Source: Neonectria sp. B-13
Taxonomy: Eukaryota > Ascomycota > Sordariomycetes > Hypocreales > Nectriaceae
Direction of reading: 5' to 3'
NCBI GenBank assembly: GCA_002682825.1
Contig: NOKP01000003.1
Coordinates: forward strand, 1,984,001 to 2,048,000
Length of the DNA stretch: 64,000 nt
Of this stretch, positions 47,678 through 60,152 are shown one piece after another. Every line of letters starts with the position of its first letter. Within the stretch, counting starts at the first letter, position 1. A model generated the notes under the pieces. It worked only from the letters and a program-made list of their open reading frames with translations, was not told the DNA's origin and searched no databases. Made by a program: the position numbers and the translations under genes.

Positions 47678-47693
47678 CCCCCCCCCCCCCCCC
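47678..47693. repeat. run of 16 cytosines
   Basis: An uninterrupted C16 tract lies 84 bp before the N gap. A second C run of 12 is at 49532-49543. Such runs are hard to sequence and may explain the nearby break. Confidence 0.9.
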
Positions 47694-47777
47694 GGCGCAC
47701 GATGCAAAGTGATGTCAGAGCCTTGACTCGATTACAAGGCGCTCGCCGGTCACTCCCCCGCGCGTATTGGTCCGTCG

Positions 47778-47877
47778 NNNNNNNNNNNNNNNNNNNNNNN
47801 NNNNNNNNNNNNNNNNNNNNNNNNNNNNNNNNNNNNNNNNNNNNNNNNNNNNNNNNNNNNNNNNNNNNNNNNNNNNN
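47778..47877. other. assembly gap of 100 N
   Basis: Exactly 100 unknown bases, the conventional placeholder for a gap of unknown size. Features that cross it cannot be judged. Confidence 0.99.
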
Positions 47878-50800
47878 CTTCCTGTCAACTGGGACCGTTG
47901 GTCTTAGTCGCCTCTAAACTTTTTTTTCTCGCACGACGCGATTCAGGGTGGGCAACCCTTCGCCTCGAGTTCGGTTTTTCTGCTTGCTTTTTTCTCCCGG
48001 GCCGAAAGAGTGCACAAAGTGGACCGCGCGGTGCAGGACATCAGTCATTCGCCTCTTTGAAGTTTTATAACGTCTTTTTCGTTTGGTGTTGGGATACCAT
48101 ATTGTCTTCTCGTGTCCATCCTAAACCCGCCCCGCCCCGATTGTCTGTTTGATCCTGTTGAACTGCCCTAGTTCTTTTGCCCTTCCCGCCGGGGCTTTCG
48201 TTCCAGACAGCGACCCGAATATCGAGTTGTCGGTATTGAGTATTCGTGATCCGCGTGAGAACAACACCTTTGTCTAAGAAAGCCTTGTCGTGCTGTGTTG
48301 GGGGCGCAATGAGTAAGATAGTGTCTCATGCCCCCGACCTCCGAGTCTCCGTCTGACACCACACCCCTGCCCACACAATACATCCACCTGGTTGGCTTTT
48401 GGCCTATTATAAAGTCGTTATTTCCTTTCCGAATCCGCAGTAATAATACTCCCCCATCGTTCTGGTTCCCGCTTCTAATTAAGCTAGTCGTCCTCATCCC
48501 CGGCGCCCGTAATTAGATTCGTCAAGACCCGTTTTTGCAGGTGGACCGGAAACAGAAATCCAGCACCCGACCACGCTGTAATCCGCAAGAACACACTCCG
48601 GGGAAAGACTTGACAGTCTCTTTCCATCTCTGCTTGTATGGTAGTCCCCTTGTGGTGTTTGGAAAGGGCTTTCCTGGCTCAAGGACACTGTCCTATGGCG
48701 CACATCTTGCAGAGACCGTCGCTGGATTGTGCTGGGTTGAAGCAGTTGTGTACGGCGTTATGTTGGCAGAGCCCGTTGGCGTAGTTGACGAGGTTCAGGG
48801 TGTTCCGGGCGGCTTTGGACTTACCGGGTGCGTGGATGGCGTTGGACGGCACCGGACAGTGGGAGCATGCCATTTTGGGATTTCAGTTGCTGGTGCCTCG
48901 GCTTTGTTTGGAGAGACCTCGGTTGGATTCAAAGTCCTAATAGAGGAAGAACTTTGGCTTGTCTGTCGCAAGGCGTCTGTGGGGAGGTGAAGTGAGGATA
49001 GGCGAAGCTTGTTGATGGGAGGCGAGACTGTGCCGAGGAAATCCAATGGGAAGATCAATGGAAGTGACCACCCAACAAGAAGAGAAGATAAAAATAGAGA
49101 CGAAAATATGCTAGAGAGGCAAAAAGAAAGAGAAGGGGAGGAAGCGTTGCGGAGAAGGAAGAAAATAAAGCAGGGAAGTTCTTCTTTTCACATCAGAGCG
49201 GCGAAGCTGTCAGTTGTGACGAGTCGGCGGGGGCTGACTACGAACGCTATGTAGGGCTGAACAGACACGACAGAGACTCGCAAGTATCGCATCTGCTGCA
49301 CCGCACCGCGCCCGCACCGCCCCGCGCCGCATAGCCAAGACGTGAGCTCGCTAGCGGGATTTTCGGGTTTTACGGGACATAAGACCCTGTCAATGGCCTT
49401 GGTCGGGAATGTAAGGTTGCCGTGGAGGCCCGGGAGACCTGTAAGTCGGCCCCGGGACCTGCTTGCCGCTTCATCGGACGAGCTGCCTCTCGTCCTTTGC
49501 CCCGATGATGTGCTTGCTTACGAGCCCTTAACCCCCCCCCCCCTTGTGACTCGAGACACCAGAACTACAGAGCTGTTCAGCTCGACGAGGAACCGTTCAG
49601 GCGTCGAGGAGTCAACCAGAAGCTAGACAAGCTGACAATCTCTGCGCTGCCAGGGCACGGTATGCGGTTGGCTAGAAAGCCGGTAGCATTCCGGGGACTT
49701 GGGCCATAGGCTGGATCATGTCTCACACCCTCTTGTTTCCAAAACGGGTGACCACCGATCCCAAGAGTCGGGAAACGTACACGGACGGTCAAGACGACGA
49801 GGTGGGTGGTGCAGAACGCCTAGCTCTCAGTGCCTCGGCGTAGCCACTATCATCAACCTCTCACACCCACATACCACATTTCTGGTTCCATGGCTCGACA
49901 GGGTTGGCTTGTTGTTCTCACTGGCGTAGTACTACTCATCCCTTGGTGCTTCCACACGTTGCAGTTCTCTCACAAAGCCCACACCTGGGATCCAGCAGGA
50001 AAGGGCGTCCCGATAACGATGTGAGGTGACGCGGGGCAAACGGTGTCGTCGTGCGCGTTTGAGTACTTCGTAGTAGACAAGAAGGCCAGGTACCCAGCCA
50101 TCCTTGCTGGTCTAGGCCCGGATCCCCGGTCTTCAGTCCCCCCGTATTCAGCTGCCTGTCTCCGACAGTCGCAGCATCGATTCCCCTGCTAAGATGGAAG
50201 GTGGTCGATCGCGGCTAACATCCAAATCAAGAGGAGGGGCTCGGGATCGCGATGTCATGACAGACATTGCGGCACAGGCACGAGGTCCCAGATGCCACAT
50301 TCAGCTGTCAACCATCCACAGGGTCCAGGGGTACAGTCCTATCGCCACATCGCATCGCGGGGGCGGCAGGATCTTGTCCTCACGTTCGCCCTCATGCCTC
50401 ATGGTCAGGGTCATGGTCATGGTCATGGGCCTTAGCCAAACCAGACCAAGACAGACAACGCAACAAGAAACCATGACTTCCCCGCAACTCGACCGGGGCT
50501 TGCCAATGGCTTCTTCCTCTCTGCTCCCGCCTGGTTTTCCCGCAATTCCTAGTCGGCAGGACCTCAATTGCGTCAAACTGCTTGAAAACAGTAACCCAAC
50601 AAGGAAACCAGAACTGATATCTGACTGCTCCTCTGCCGTGTCGCCTCCCAGAAATCCGATTGGAAGACCCGTGTGGCTTTGTGTGGTCGTGTGGGGGAGA
50701 GGCGACCTTTGATCTCTGGCCGTTCGCCATTTCGGCCACACTGAAGTGGTTCCCGTTCCTGTTGCCTTCCGGGTTCATTCCCTCGCGTGCTTTGGTTGAC

Positions 50801-53496
50801 GTACTGCATACTGCAATAGTACGGAGAGGTATCCGTAGTCGAGGTCGTTTTCTCGGCGACCCGCTAGTTGGCTAGGGTGCATCGGCGCCTGTTTCCTGAC
50901 GTGGGGCGGCGGTCAATATCATTCATGGTAGCCTCAGTCTTCTCACCTCATCGCCAGGGGTCACCATGGCTTGTCGTCTGCTGCTCCGGCCTCTAGCCTC
51001 AAGCCTCCAGACTCCAGCCTCCAGCATCTAGTCTCCTCCATTGCTCTCGGTCGCCAGCGGGGAAACGGCCCCCCTTCCCCTCTTCTGGGGCCGGGAGCGG
51101 CGTTATCTCCAAATCTCGTACCGCAAGTCCGGCTGCAGCGATCCACTAGCATCAGATCGATCACCTCTGCTTTGCGGCTGCACGCAGGGCATTCCCTTCC
51201 CTCCCTTTCCCATGTTGTTGGTTACACACATCGACACGAGTGTGCACGCACTGGTGGTGTGGCTGAGGCAATGCCGTCCGTCCGTACCCATGCACTGCGT
51301 AGGTCAGCAAGCAAGCAAGCTCTGCCTCACCCAAATACCTTCCCCTCTTGCTCGTTGTTGCCGGGTTGTCAGGGGCCTCGTGGCGACCGCAACCCTCTTG
51401 GAGGGATGGTGGAGTCTGTGCGACAGCCGACTAACACCGCTGCCGCCGGCAACAAGCGGCTTGGTTCAAGGGCCATCCGTCAGGCTGCGCGGTTGGCCGA
51501 GATTGTCCCCTTCCTGCGTTGCGCCTCTCGGGGGCACTTTCGAAGCTGCTGCTCTCACGCAGGCGAAGAGAAGCGAAGTCTGCGATAGACACGCCTTGCT
51601 AGCAAGCCACCATGTCGAGTCACCTATAGGCTGTGGCCAAGATAGCATTTTAATGCAGAACTCTCTCCATTGAGCAAGCCCTCGCCACTTTCAGGGTCTT
51701 GCCGGGTCGTACGACTTCATCCTCAGAGCCCCATTGATGACCTCCAAACCTGTTTAACAGTACGTGGTCGGACCAGTCTCTAATTTGTTGGTTGCTCGGG
51801 TTCTCGCCCCTGTGCTTAGTTCCCACTCATCCTCGCTGACGGGCAGTTCTGGTTCCTGTCAAACACCGAGCGCCAGCCAACCCAGCCAACAAGCTAAACC
51901 CATCGTGGTGATTCTTGCCTGCTCTAGCGCCGCCCATCTTCGGCTGCGACTCTGCCAGATCAATGCCAACTCGCTTGTGTCCTAGGGGAAGCAACAAGGC
52001 GACCTCCGTCGGAGGCGTCGCTATGAAGCTTGTGTTGGTCACTGACGTTGTCGTCTTTGGATTTCCAGGAACGACGGGGTCAACTTGCAACTCGCTTCGG
52101 AGTCAAGGCTCGGTCGGGGTCTAGCGGCTGCATGTCTTGGGCCATTCTTCTGCACCCAGTTTGAAATTGCATGTTCTGTGTCATGCATGAAGCCCCCTGT
52201 CGAGACACAAGCGGGCTCGGTGGCGGCGAGGTTCGCCGCAGCATCTACACTGGATACTCACATCCGAGATACCACTTTGGGGACTCATGTACATGCTCGG
52301 AGGGGTGTTTCGCTGCTGGCCCCGGCATCAATTCATCAGTCTGCAGACCAGTGGATGCGTACTGGTATGGCAGCGAATCACGTCTCGCTGGATACCTGCA
52401 CCCGTTTCGTTTCTGTTCGAGGAAGCTGAAGCAAGGCAGAGAATCAAACCATGTAGTGCGTACCACGGGACTCTCGGTGCTGGGCATCCCCATCCGCGTC
52501 ATTGTAGGTGTCATCGCTTAAGTTCTGACCATGTGATCAATTTTTTTTCGGTTCGAATGGAATCTGATATAGCCAGTTCCAGTCAGATTTCATCATTTGG
52601 TGAGACGAGATGACCATCTTGAAAGGTTCGAAGTGATGACGGTTACATTGGTTCAGGATCATGACTCCAAGGAATTCTAGAAGCGGGGGACCTTTTCACT
52701 CGCAGGTCAGATCAAGCTTCGATGCTCAGCCAAGTATCTCAGCAAGTCAGCAGTATCTCAGATCAGGCCATTCCGCATGATTCGCCCTGCATGTTGGTTT
52801 ATCAGGGATGGTTTCTAGGCTCTGGTGGCATCAGCTGCTGATTAATGGCTCTCGGTCTGACCACTGCACCTCATGCCTACAGCCGTCATGGCGTAGCTAG
52901 CGTTGTGAGATTGCTGACTTCGATGGCGGAAACAACGAAGGTCCCGCAGTTGCGGAAGCCTTTGTCCGTTGGAAGTTGGATAGAAACCAGTCGTCGAAGG
53001 CGAACACTTGGGCTAGACCGAAGAGATCCGGGTCCATCGATAGTTTCATACCAGAAGCAGAATTGCAGGCACGTACAAGCCCGGGGCAAAGAAAATGCTA
53101 CGAAAAGAAAGACACCGAATCCAAGAAATTTGTGTGTTGTATTGACTAATGAAGTTGCTTGGCGGAGGTGTCGATGAGACTTAGATTTGGGGGTTCTCAG
53201 CTCTGGCTGGCAAACCTGATGGTGTCAATGTGGGTAGGCGCGGCGCCTAGAACTAGAATTTGTTAGATTATGAAAGAAAATCAGGTTCCGTTAGCTTCTT
53301 ACAGAAGTTGGGATCACTAGACATCGTCTATTGACCTAGTAACGCTTTGCCTGAGCAGCCTGGCGATTATTACAGCAGTCGGAGTTGTGTTCTCTAAAGA
53401 TTGTAGCGATAGTAATTATGTGCAGTCATGGTACCTCCTGATGAGTACCAAGGATCTTTTGTAGTCCGAACGACACTATTCCGGGGCTTGTTTGCT

Positions 53497-54123
53497 TTAC
53501 ATGAGGCGGATGAGGTAAACGCCTGTTGTGCAGAGTATCGCTGCCGATCCGTTTATAGCTAGGCAGACGATAGCGATTCGGATAATCATGTCATGCCGCT
53601 CAAGCATCCTGCGGAGGAATGTTTTAGGATCATGCCGCGCGCGTTCGTTCTTATAAGGCGGTGGTTGCTGAATACCAAACATACAAGTTAGTTTTCGACC
53701 ATTCATGGAGTTCTTGAGACTTGAGGGAACCATACCACACTGGAGCTGCTTTGTGCTTGCGCTTCCAAGTCACTCACAGCACCGTCCTGGACAATGTTAT
53801 TAGTTTGTGTGAACCACATCTCTAGAAACGACGAAGTTTACGTTTCCGCCAACGAAATTGAGCTCAGTGTTGTTGGAAAGGCGGACGTGGCAAGGGTTTG
53901 GTCGACGAAGGGGTCGAAGAGTGGGCTGCTGCGAGTGAGCATCGGAGGAGGGTAAGAGGGAATGGATACCTACAGCGTGGTTAATGATTGCATACTCAGG
54001 GATTGATTCAAGGCGCGGTAAAGCTGGTGGTGATGATGGAGGGGACCGGTACTCCTAAGACTTGGTGTCGACCGTGTGTGGTCTCGCCTTGGTTCCCGAA
54101 ATGGCATCAATGGGTGGAAGCAT
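53497..54123 (-). pseudogene. small single-pass membrane protein gene with in-frame stop
   Basis: Four exons fit in phase 0 at every junction: 53974-54123, 53842-53928, 53736-53786 and 53497-53667. The chain starts MLPPIDAISGTKARPHTVD, passes a Pro/Ser-rich part (YRSPPSSPPALPRLESIPEY), then NPCHVRLSNNTELNFVGGN and DGAVSDLEAQAQ, and ends with one membrane helix (MIIRIAIVCLAINGSAAILC) and a short tail. The frame is broken by TAG at 54055-54057, after codon 22. Either this is a nonsense-mutated gene or the first exon is wrong. The TAG is followed by GAG and could itself be the acceptor of an undetected intron from an upstream exon. The later exons look like real protein with intact splice signals. 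I recognise no family. Confidence 0.5.
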
Positions 54124-55103
54124 CTTGGTTGTGCGGAAGAACGGATTGAAAATGAACGATGGAGAAATAATGATAGCACGACAGCCAGATAAACAGGATT
54201 CGCTACCAGGGAACCCAAAGACGAAAAGAAGAAAGAAACAAAAAGCCCAAGGCCTTGTGGTGGTGTTGGGGTTTGAATGAGGCTCATTGAGGACTCGAGG
54301 AGGATCGACCCGGAGATATTGCTAGGCACGCACGTGCCCTTTCCCCTCAAGTTTAGGGAAGGAGAGAAGGAAGTCCTTCATTTGATAGGTGCTCGTAGAC
54401 AGAAGGAGGGCCACTGACAGTGCCTACCGTCGGGACCGGAAAGATTATTTCTTAGACTGAACTCTACTTTGATTTCCCACGAAGTACAGCAGAGAGTGTG
54501 GAGGCTAACGGCCTATTTCTTCTTACATCAGCCACAACTGTGACCCACTAGCTTCAACAACACGCCAGTCCCGACTCTCAGGATCGGTCTCGCCCTCTGC
54601 TTTGGTGTGTGCAGAAGTAAAACAACGAGATCTACTAGGCTATTCCCATTGCCCGTGGCCGTACGTAGCAAGCTTCCAGACCGAGCTTTGCACTGACGCA
54701 TGAAGTTCTCCGCAGCTGGCGCTGGGAGAGTCCCACCTGCTAAGGCGCCATGTGGTCCACTAAGAAGGAAAGCCGGAGAGCACGGCGAAATTAGGAGTCC
54801 GTTTACCAGGATACGCCCGTCTAGCATCGATATGGTTGGCTGCAAAGATAGGCCGCTTGTATCTCTAACGTGAACCCGAATCCCTCGGCAGCCCCTATTG
54901 CCTGATCGAGCAAAAGGCATTGGTCCTCTGAGATCAATGGCACCACTGATACGTTCTGGGCTCGAAACGGTGACAGCATCCCGGAGTTCTGGGATCTGCC
55001 GCCTTAGTCCCCGCCACCTTTGTCAGCCGGCCCGAGGAGCTGGGTGCGTGTTTCCCCCCGGTGCTGATGGGTGACAGGTTCCTGGTCCTTTGTCCTTGTC
55101 CTT
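54124..55103. other. 1 kb spacer
   Basis: A frame at 54528-54920 on the minus strand has no signal or domain and no splice partner, so I leave it out. The region lies upstream of the disrupted gene and downstream of the secreted coiled-coil gene. Confidence 0.4.
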
Positions 55104-55770
55104 TTAGGGTTGTGAGCTGCCGGCAAAGTTGATACTCTGACTCTGGTTACCCGCACTCTCCTGGTCCGTTGCCACGTTCTTGTCCAGCTTTGCCTGCTCT
55201 GCATCTAGTTTCGCCTGGTCTCCATCTCCCTGCGCGATCTCAATCTGGAGAGCAAGAACCTGGAGTTCCAGCTTCAAAACCTTGTTCTTGGTCTTGCTAT
55301 TCGCGGTGTCAGCTGTTGTGGCCAAGTATATGTTTGTGTCTGACTCTGTTTGAGGCTGCACGGTGTCAAACTTACCCAGCCTGCAGAGCAATACCATCAT
55401 CCGAGTCTTCTCCAACCTGGTCAATGGCGTCATTGAAGCCTCCTGCATCTGCCTCCGCGGCCTCGGCCGTCTCTCGAGCCGCCTTAAGGATGGCAAGGTC
55501 GTTTTCACTGACCCCGGCTAGATTTGCTCGGAACTGTGCGACCTAAAGGGATGTTTTAGCCCAGCGATCGAGACACTAAAAGACACGAGTCTGCTACCGA
55601 GGACGTACCGGGAACTTCTGGGCAACCTCTTCGAGAGCATTCCCAGCAAGACCGTCTGAGATTTGGAATTGGGAGTAGTCCTGGACCTGCAGCAGATCCG
55701 CTCGCTTCGTAGGCGACGCGATTGTCGAGGTCGCTAGCGACAAGAAAAGAATAGCCTTAGACAAAAACAT
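55104..55770 (-). CDS. small secreted coiled-coil protein
   Basis: Three exons (55609-55770, 55376-55542, 55104-55296) give 173 residues. The signal peptide is MFLSKAILFLSLATSTIAS, followed by a Lys-Arg site (SPTKR) that looks like Kex2 cleavage. The mature part has FQISDGLAGNALEEV, then an acidic Ala-rich helix (ARETAEAAEADAGGF), then a heptad-like stretch KNKVLKLELQVLALQIEIA, ending in a Gln/Asn-rich tail. There are no cysteines in the mature protein. The layout (DGxAGNA, KxKNKVLKL, KLDKNVA) matches a common group of small secreted proteins of unknown function in Sordariomycetes. That match is from memory and untested. Introns of 66 and 79 bp are canonical (GTACGT and GTAAGT). Possible roles are surface or interaction functions. 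None is shown. Confidence 0.8.
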
Positions 55771-58332
55771 GTTGTCAAAATCGAATCAGAAAAGGTCGAG
55801 GAAGATGGGCTTGAAAGAGCGTTTCCTGGGAAAGCTTGGCCGGCAAGCAAGATTCAAAAACACACCAGGTGTTATGTCGAAATCAACGAAGCGAAGAAAA
55901 AAAAAGAAAAAAGACCGGATGAGTGTGGTATCACGAGAGATGCTGAGAATGGTGGTGAGGTCCAAAGAGGGCATTCAAAATGCCTTTATATGGACAGTAC
56001 AGCGCGTCAATGGACCCCCAGGACCTGAGCATGGGGGTGAAAACACAACTTGAATCCGAACCAAGCCTATTTTTCGAGGTGTTGTGGAGATCAAACACTC
56101 CTGACACTGGCAGAGTGTGCCAAACTTCCAACCCCCATCGAAGCGGCCTGGTCAGGCGGCCCATGCTTGCTTCACGAGAACGTTGTCTTCAGATCTTGAG
56201 TTTTATTCACAAGCGAAGGTAAGAGGCTATCTTCATAAACCAAATCTTCGGGCCTAGGAAGTTCTCTAATACTTCTTAGTATTTTAAGGTAAGCGACTAC
56301 TAGCTTGGCACTATGCCCCCTCGTGGCAAGTCTCAGAGCCACTGGAGTTTGGTGGAGCTTTTGAGTCGCGTGGCTCTCTGAGCGGGTAGATGCAGATTCA
56401 GATTGAGATTAGGCCATGTGGATGGTATTTCCGTCCCAGAAACTTGTCTTTGTCCATGAAGGGATGTCGCGCAAAGGAAAGTTGATTTAAGACAAGGCCT
56501 GGCTGGGTGGCATAGTGTCCATGGCGTGGTCCCCGCAGCCAGACACCAATACAGACCCCTACAATTACGGGTCGCTTACTCCGTACCTGCATCTAAATCT
56601 GTTCAGCTCGGAGGCGAGTTTTGAACTGTTCGTCTCAAGGGCGCCGTGTTTTATGGCCGCGGAGAGCACCCCAAAGTGTATTACATCAATGGACTCAGAG
56701 ACACAAGGCCGCTGATCGGTCAGCAACGAGAGCGACACTGTGACTGACCTGCGGCCTATGGTGGAGGCCAGACAGAGACGGGGTGATGAACGATCCCGAA
56801 GACTGGGACACGGGCGGGGCGATGGACCCATCAAACCCGATATTTCCTCGTCGTGGATGTGGGATGCAAAGATGAGCGAGCGGCTGTCAAAACCCTCAAG
56901 GTCGATCTCTTGTTTCCGTCGCACTCAATTGGCGGGTGCTCTCCCAAGCATTCGGGCGCTACGGACGGAGGCCCTGACTTGGCATTGATGAACGGAGAAA
57001 CGTTGCGGTATCAGAAAGGGGCACAGTTCGAGACTGTTTCTTAGCTCCCAGTCCAACCTGACGGCGCAGGCCTGGACGTTTGAAGAGACCACGTATCCTC
57101 AGGTGCTGAGAGAGAGATGTGCGGAGACAGGGGGAAACGGGGCTAGCTAGCATCTCAACATGTCCGAGCAGGCAGCCGGATAGCTGTAAGACAAGAATAG
57201 GTGACTCCACTGGTAGGTACGGAGTCGCAGTGAAGCCCTCAGCAAGCTGCAAAATCTGAAGAGGCTGGCGTTGGAATCTGGGAGCCTGGGACAGAGGGAG
57301 AGGGAGGAAAGGCGGCTGTGCCCTTGTTGACCCGTCTCGTTTTCGTATGCGTTTCCGAGTCCCCGTTCCGTCATGAGAATGAAAGAAGAAAAAGGAGAGA
57401 ACACAGGGTGACTGGACAGGAGACAGGCCGAGGTAGGATGGTTGGATGGCCCAGTCTGGTGGGTCGCTGGCTTACTCTGAGGTTGGGGTTGGGATTGCTT
57501 GCATGGGATCGGTCACCGGCATTGGTAGCTGGATTTGCTTGATTGCTGGAGATGGAGAGGTTGAGATACGAATACGTACTGTGCACTGAGGTTGGTTTAA
57601 GGAATTGTGATGTTTGGCATATGATCCTCTACAGTGCTGAGATTGATCGATGAAGTTTACGAAGTACAACAGACTGGACCTGCTTTACCATGGCTGCGGT
57701 GAGGTTGGGACAATCACAATCGCAAGCACCTCGAGTTCAGCCTCCTGTCGCCTTGGCCCCCCCTCAGGATTAAGGTGAGGTGCTGAAACGACCTGGGAGC
57801 CTCCGCAGCAACTGGACCCCTTGGCGCAGGTGCTTTTCAACTTTTGAGCCCCCCGTCTTCAGCGCAGGTCCGTCGTCGAGCCCCTATAATTGGCCCCTAT
57901 CGGTGATCCATGCCTTCTGAGGTTCATTGTGTATCTCCCCCGGGCCACTACCGAAGCCCGCAGGGGCGATTACAAGGGGGCAGCAGCTCTCCGGGGAGTT
58001 CTCTCTTGGTCGCCAGCCTCTGCTCTCATCTAAAACCAGCCACCGCGTCCAATCAGGTTCGCCCGGAACCTGAGGCAGACCCTGTTTTATTTCACCGCCC
58101 TTGCATTGCGTTCCTCGTTCCCGGCCGTCGCTGGGCCAAAAGCTCCCCCTGCTTCTGCCACTGTGTGCGTGTCCAGTGCGTAGTGCGCCCATCTCTCAGC
58201 TCCCCCCCCCCGCGCTACGAAAACTGTCCCCGTCCCGTCCCTGAAAAAAAACCCACGACGGGCCACGACTTCAACTTTCTTTCCCTCCTTCACCTCTCTA
58301 GCCATTGGTGTAATTGGGCCCTCATCTTCATC
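55771..58332. promoter_or_regulatory. 2.6 kb upstream region of the C9-methyltransferase
   Basis: This lies between two divergently read genes. No gene is supported. The last 150 bp before ATG 58333 are C+T-rich and contain a CCAAT-like ATTGG, consistent with a strong leader. Frames at 57910-58458 overlap the true start in another register. Confidence 0.45.
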
Positions 58333-60152
58333 ATGGCAAAGCCCGCAGGCGTCACCGACGTCGACTTCGAGTTCATCGAGACTCCCAAGTTCACCCAGCC
58401 CGACTTCGAGAAGCTCGAGAACTACGGTGTTCCCACCACCAAGGTATGTCGACATTGATGTGATGCTCCCTCCTGAAGACCTCCTATCCGCTTTGGCGAG
58501 GTTCTCCCACGTGGCCTCTTCCTGCCAACGTCCAATTGACTGCCCACAACGGTCAATTGATGCCTCGTCGCATCTCCCGTCTCCCCCGTCATCGCCAATC
58601 GCTGCGCATTCACATCGCTGACACTGTCTTCGCCCACAGTCTCCCGCCATTCACAATGCGCCCCTCCCGGCGGATGGCCCTGGCGCCGACACCTTCAACA
58701 ACTATGCGCTGATCTCTGTCCTCGTTCTGGTTCCCTGGTACATGAGCTGGAAGCTCGGCGGTGGCCTCAAGACCACCATCTTCTTCGCCCTCATCGTCGA
58801 CCTCCCTCTGCTCGGCGCCTTCTGGATCATTGTCTCCACCCTAAGCCCTCGCAAGAACGAGAAGGCTCGCTTCCCCGGCCGTGGTGTTGAGCACTACCTT
58901 GAGTTCAAGAAGGAATCCGACCGCCTCAAGTACCGTGGCAACAACAAGATCCCCATGGAGACCTTCCACGAGATGTACTTTGACGGCGAGGTCGACTTCA
59001 AGGGCGACTGCCTCGAGGCCATGGAGTACCGCCACGATTGGGCTAGCTTCCGCTTCACCATCAGCCTCATCAAGTTCTTCCTCTTCGGCATGATCCCTGA
59101 GGTCATCATGCACACCCGCTCCCAGGGTATGTTTAACTCCGGTGCTATCCTCTTGAAAGACCATTGACTAACAAAACACAGATGAGGAGCAGGTCCGTGA
59201 CCACTACGACCGCGGTGATGACTTCTACGGCTGGTTCCTCGGCCCTCGCATGATCTACACCTCTGGTATCATTTCCGACATCACCAGGGAGGAGACCCTC
59301 GAGGAGCTCCAGGACAACAAGCTTGCCGTCGTCTGTGAGAAGATCGACCTTCAGAAGGGCGATAGCCTCCTCGATATCGGTTGTGGCTGGGGCACTCTCG
59401 CCCGCTTTGCCAGCGAGAACTACGGTGCGCGTACTACTGGTATCACCCTGGGCCGCAACCAGACTGCTTGGGGCAACGCTGCCATGCGCAAGGTCGGCAT
59501 TCCTGAGGAGCAGAGCAAGATTCTGTGCATGGATTACCGTGATATCCCCGTCCCCGAGGGTGGCTACAAGAAGATCACCAGTCTCGAGATGTCCGAGCAC
59601 GTTGGTATTCGTCACTTCTCGTCTTTCCTCGCCCAGGTCCACAACATGCTCGATGACGATGGTGTCTTCTTCCTTCAGTACGCTGGTCTGCGCAAGTCTT
59701 GGCAGTACGAGGACTTTATCTGGGGCCTGTTCATGAACAAGTATATCTTCCCTGGTGCCGATGCCTCTACTCCCCTTGGTTGGGTCATTGACAAGCTTGA
59801 GGGCACTGGCTTCGAGGTTAAGCAAGTTGACACGATTGGTGTTCACTACTCTGCCACCCTCTGGAGGTGGTACCGCAACTGGATGGGCAACCGCGACAAG
59901 GTTGAGGCCAAGTACGGCAAGCGATGGTTCCGCATCTGGGAATTCTTCCTGTCCTACTCCACCATTGTCTCCCGCCAGGGCGGCGCCACGTGCTTCCAGA
60001 TCACCCTCGTCAAGAACATCAACTCGACTCACCGAATCCAAGGTGTCCCCACCCAGTTCGCTCTCTCCGAGGCTCTCGACAGCTGCCGAGCTGACCTCGA
60101 GTCGTGGGCCGCCAAGAACAACGTCAGGACCCCTACCGAGTATCTGCAGTGA
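58333..60152 (+). CDS. sphingolipid (glucosylceramide) C9-methyltransferase
   Basis: The enzyme methylates C9 of the sphingoid base of glucosylceramide, using S-adenosylmethionine at the ER. This is a modification typical of fungi and absent from plants and animals. Exons 58333-58443, 58640-59126 and 59182-60152 give 522 residues. Two membrane helices lie at about 56-72 and 82-104. The cyclopropane-synthase-like methyltransferase domain begins at DEEQVRDHYDRGDDFYGWFL, with the SAM loop LLDIGCGWG (262-270). Later family marks are SLEMSEHVG and LQYAGLRKSWQYEDFIWGLF. Intron 1 (196 bp) is the longest found in the window. Codon use is strongly C-ending, pointing to high expression. In plant-pathogenic fungi these enzymes affect growth and sensitivity to plant defensins (family knowledge). 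Confidence 0.94.

Larger units (their letters stand above)
46554..53496. other. 6.9 kb gene-poor region with an assembly gap
   Basis: Nothing I can defend as a gene lies here, despite many short frames on both strands. Visible items are the 3' region of the GPI-protein gene, two cytosine runs, the N gap, a TCATGG hexamer repeat near 50410-50428 and a CTCCAG-type repeat near 50986-51034. The region is as GC-rich as coding DNA, so it is not repeat-induced (RIP) AT-rich DNA. It may hold long leaders, non-coding transcripts or genes without recognisable families. Confidence 0.45.

Noticed and set aside
50971..51673. Overlapping 205- and 210-codon plus-strand frames
   Set aside because: Both read the same GC-rich stretch in different registers, with no start, signal or domain. 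Neither can be favoured.
52540..52570. tRNA-like T-loop string (GGTTCGAAT)
   Set aside because: No acceptor stem or anticodon arm can be folded around it.
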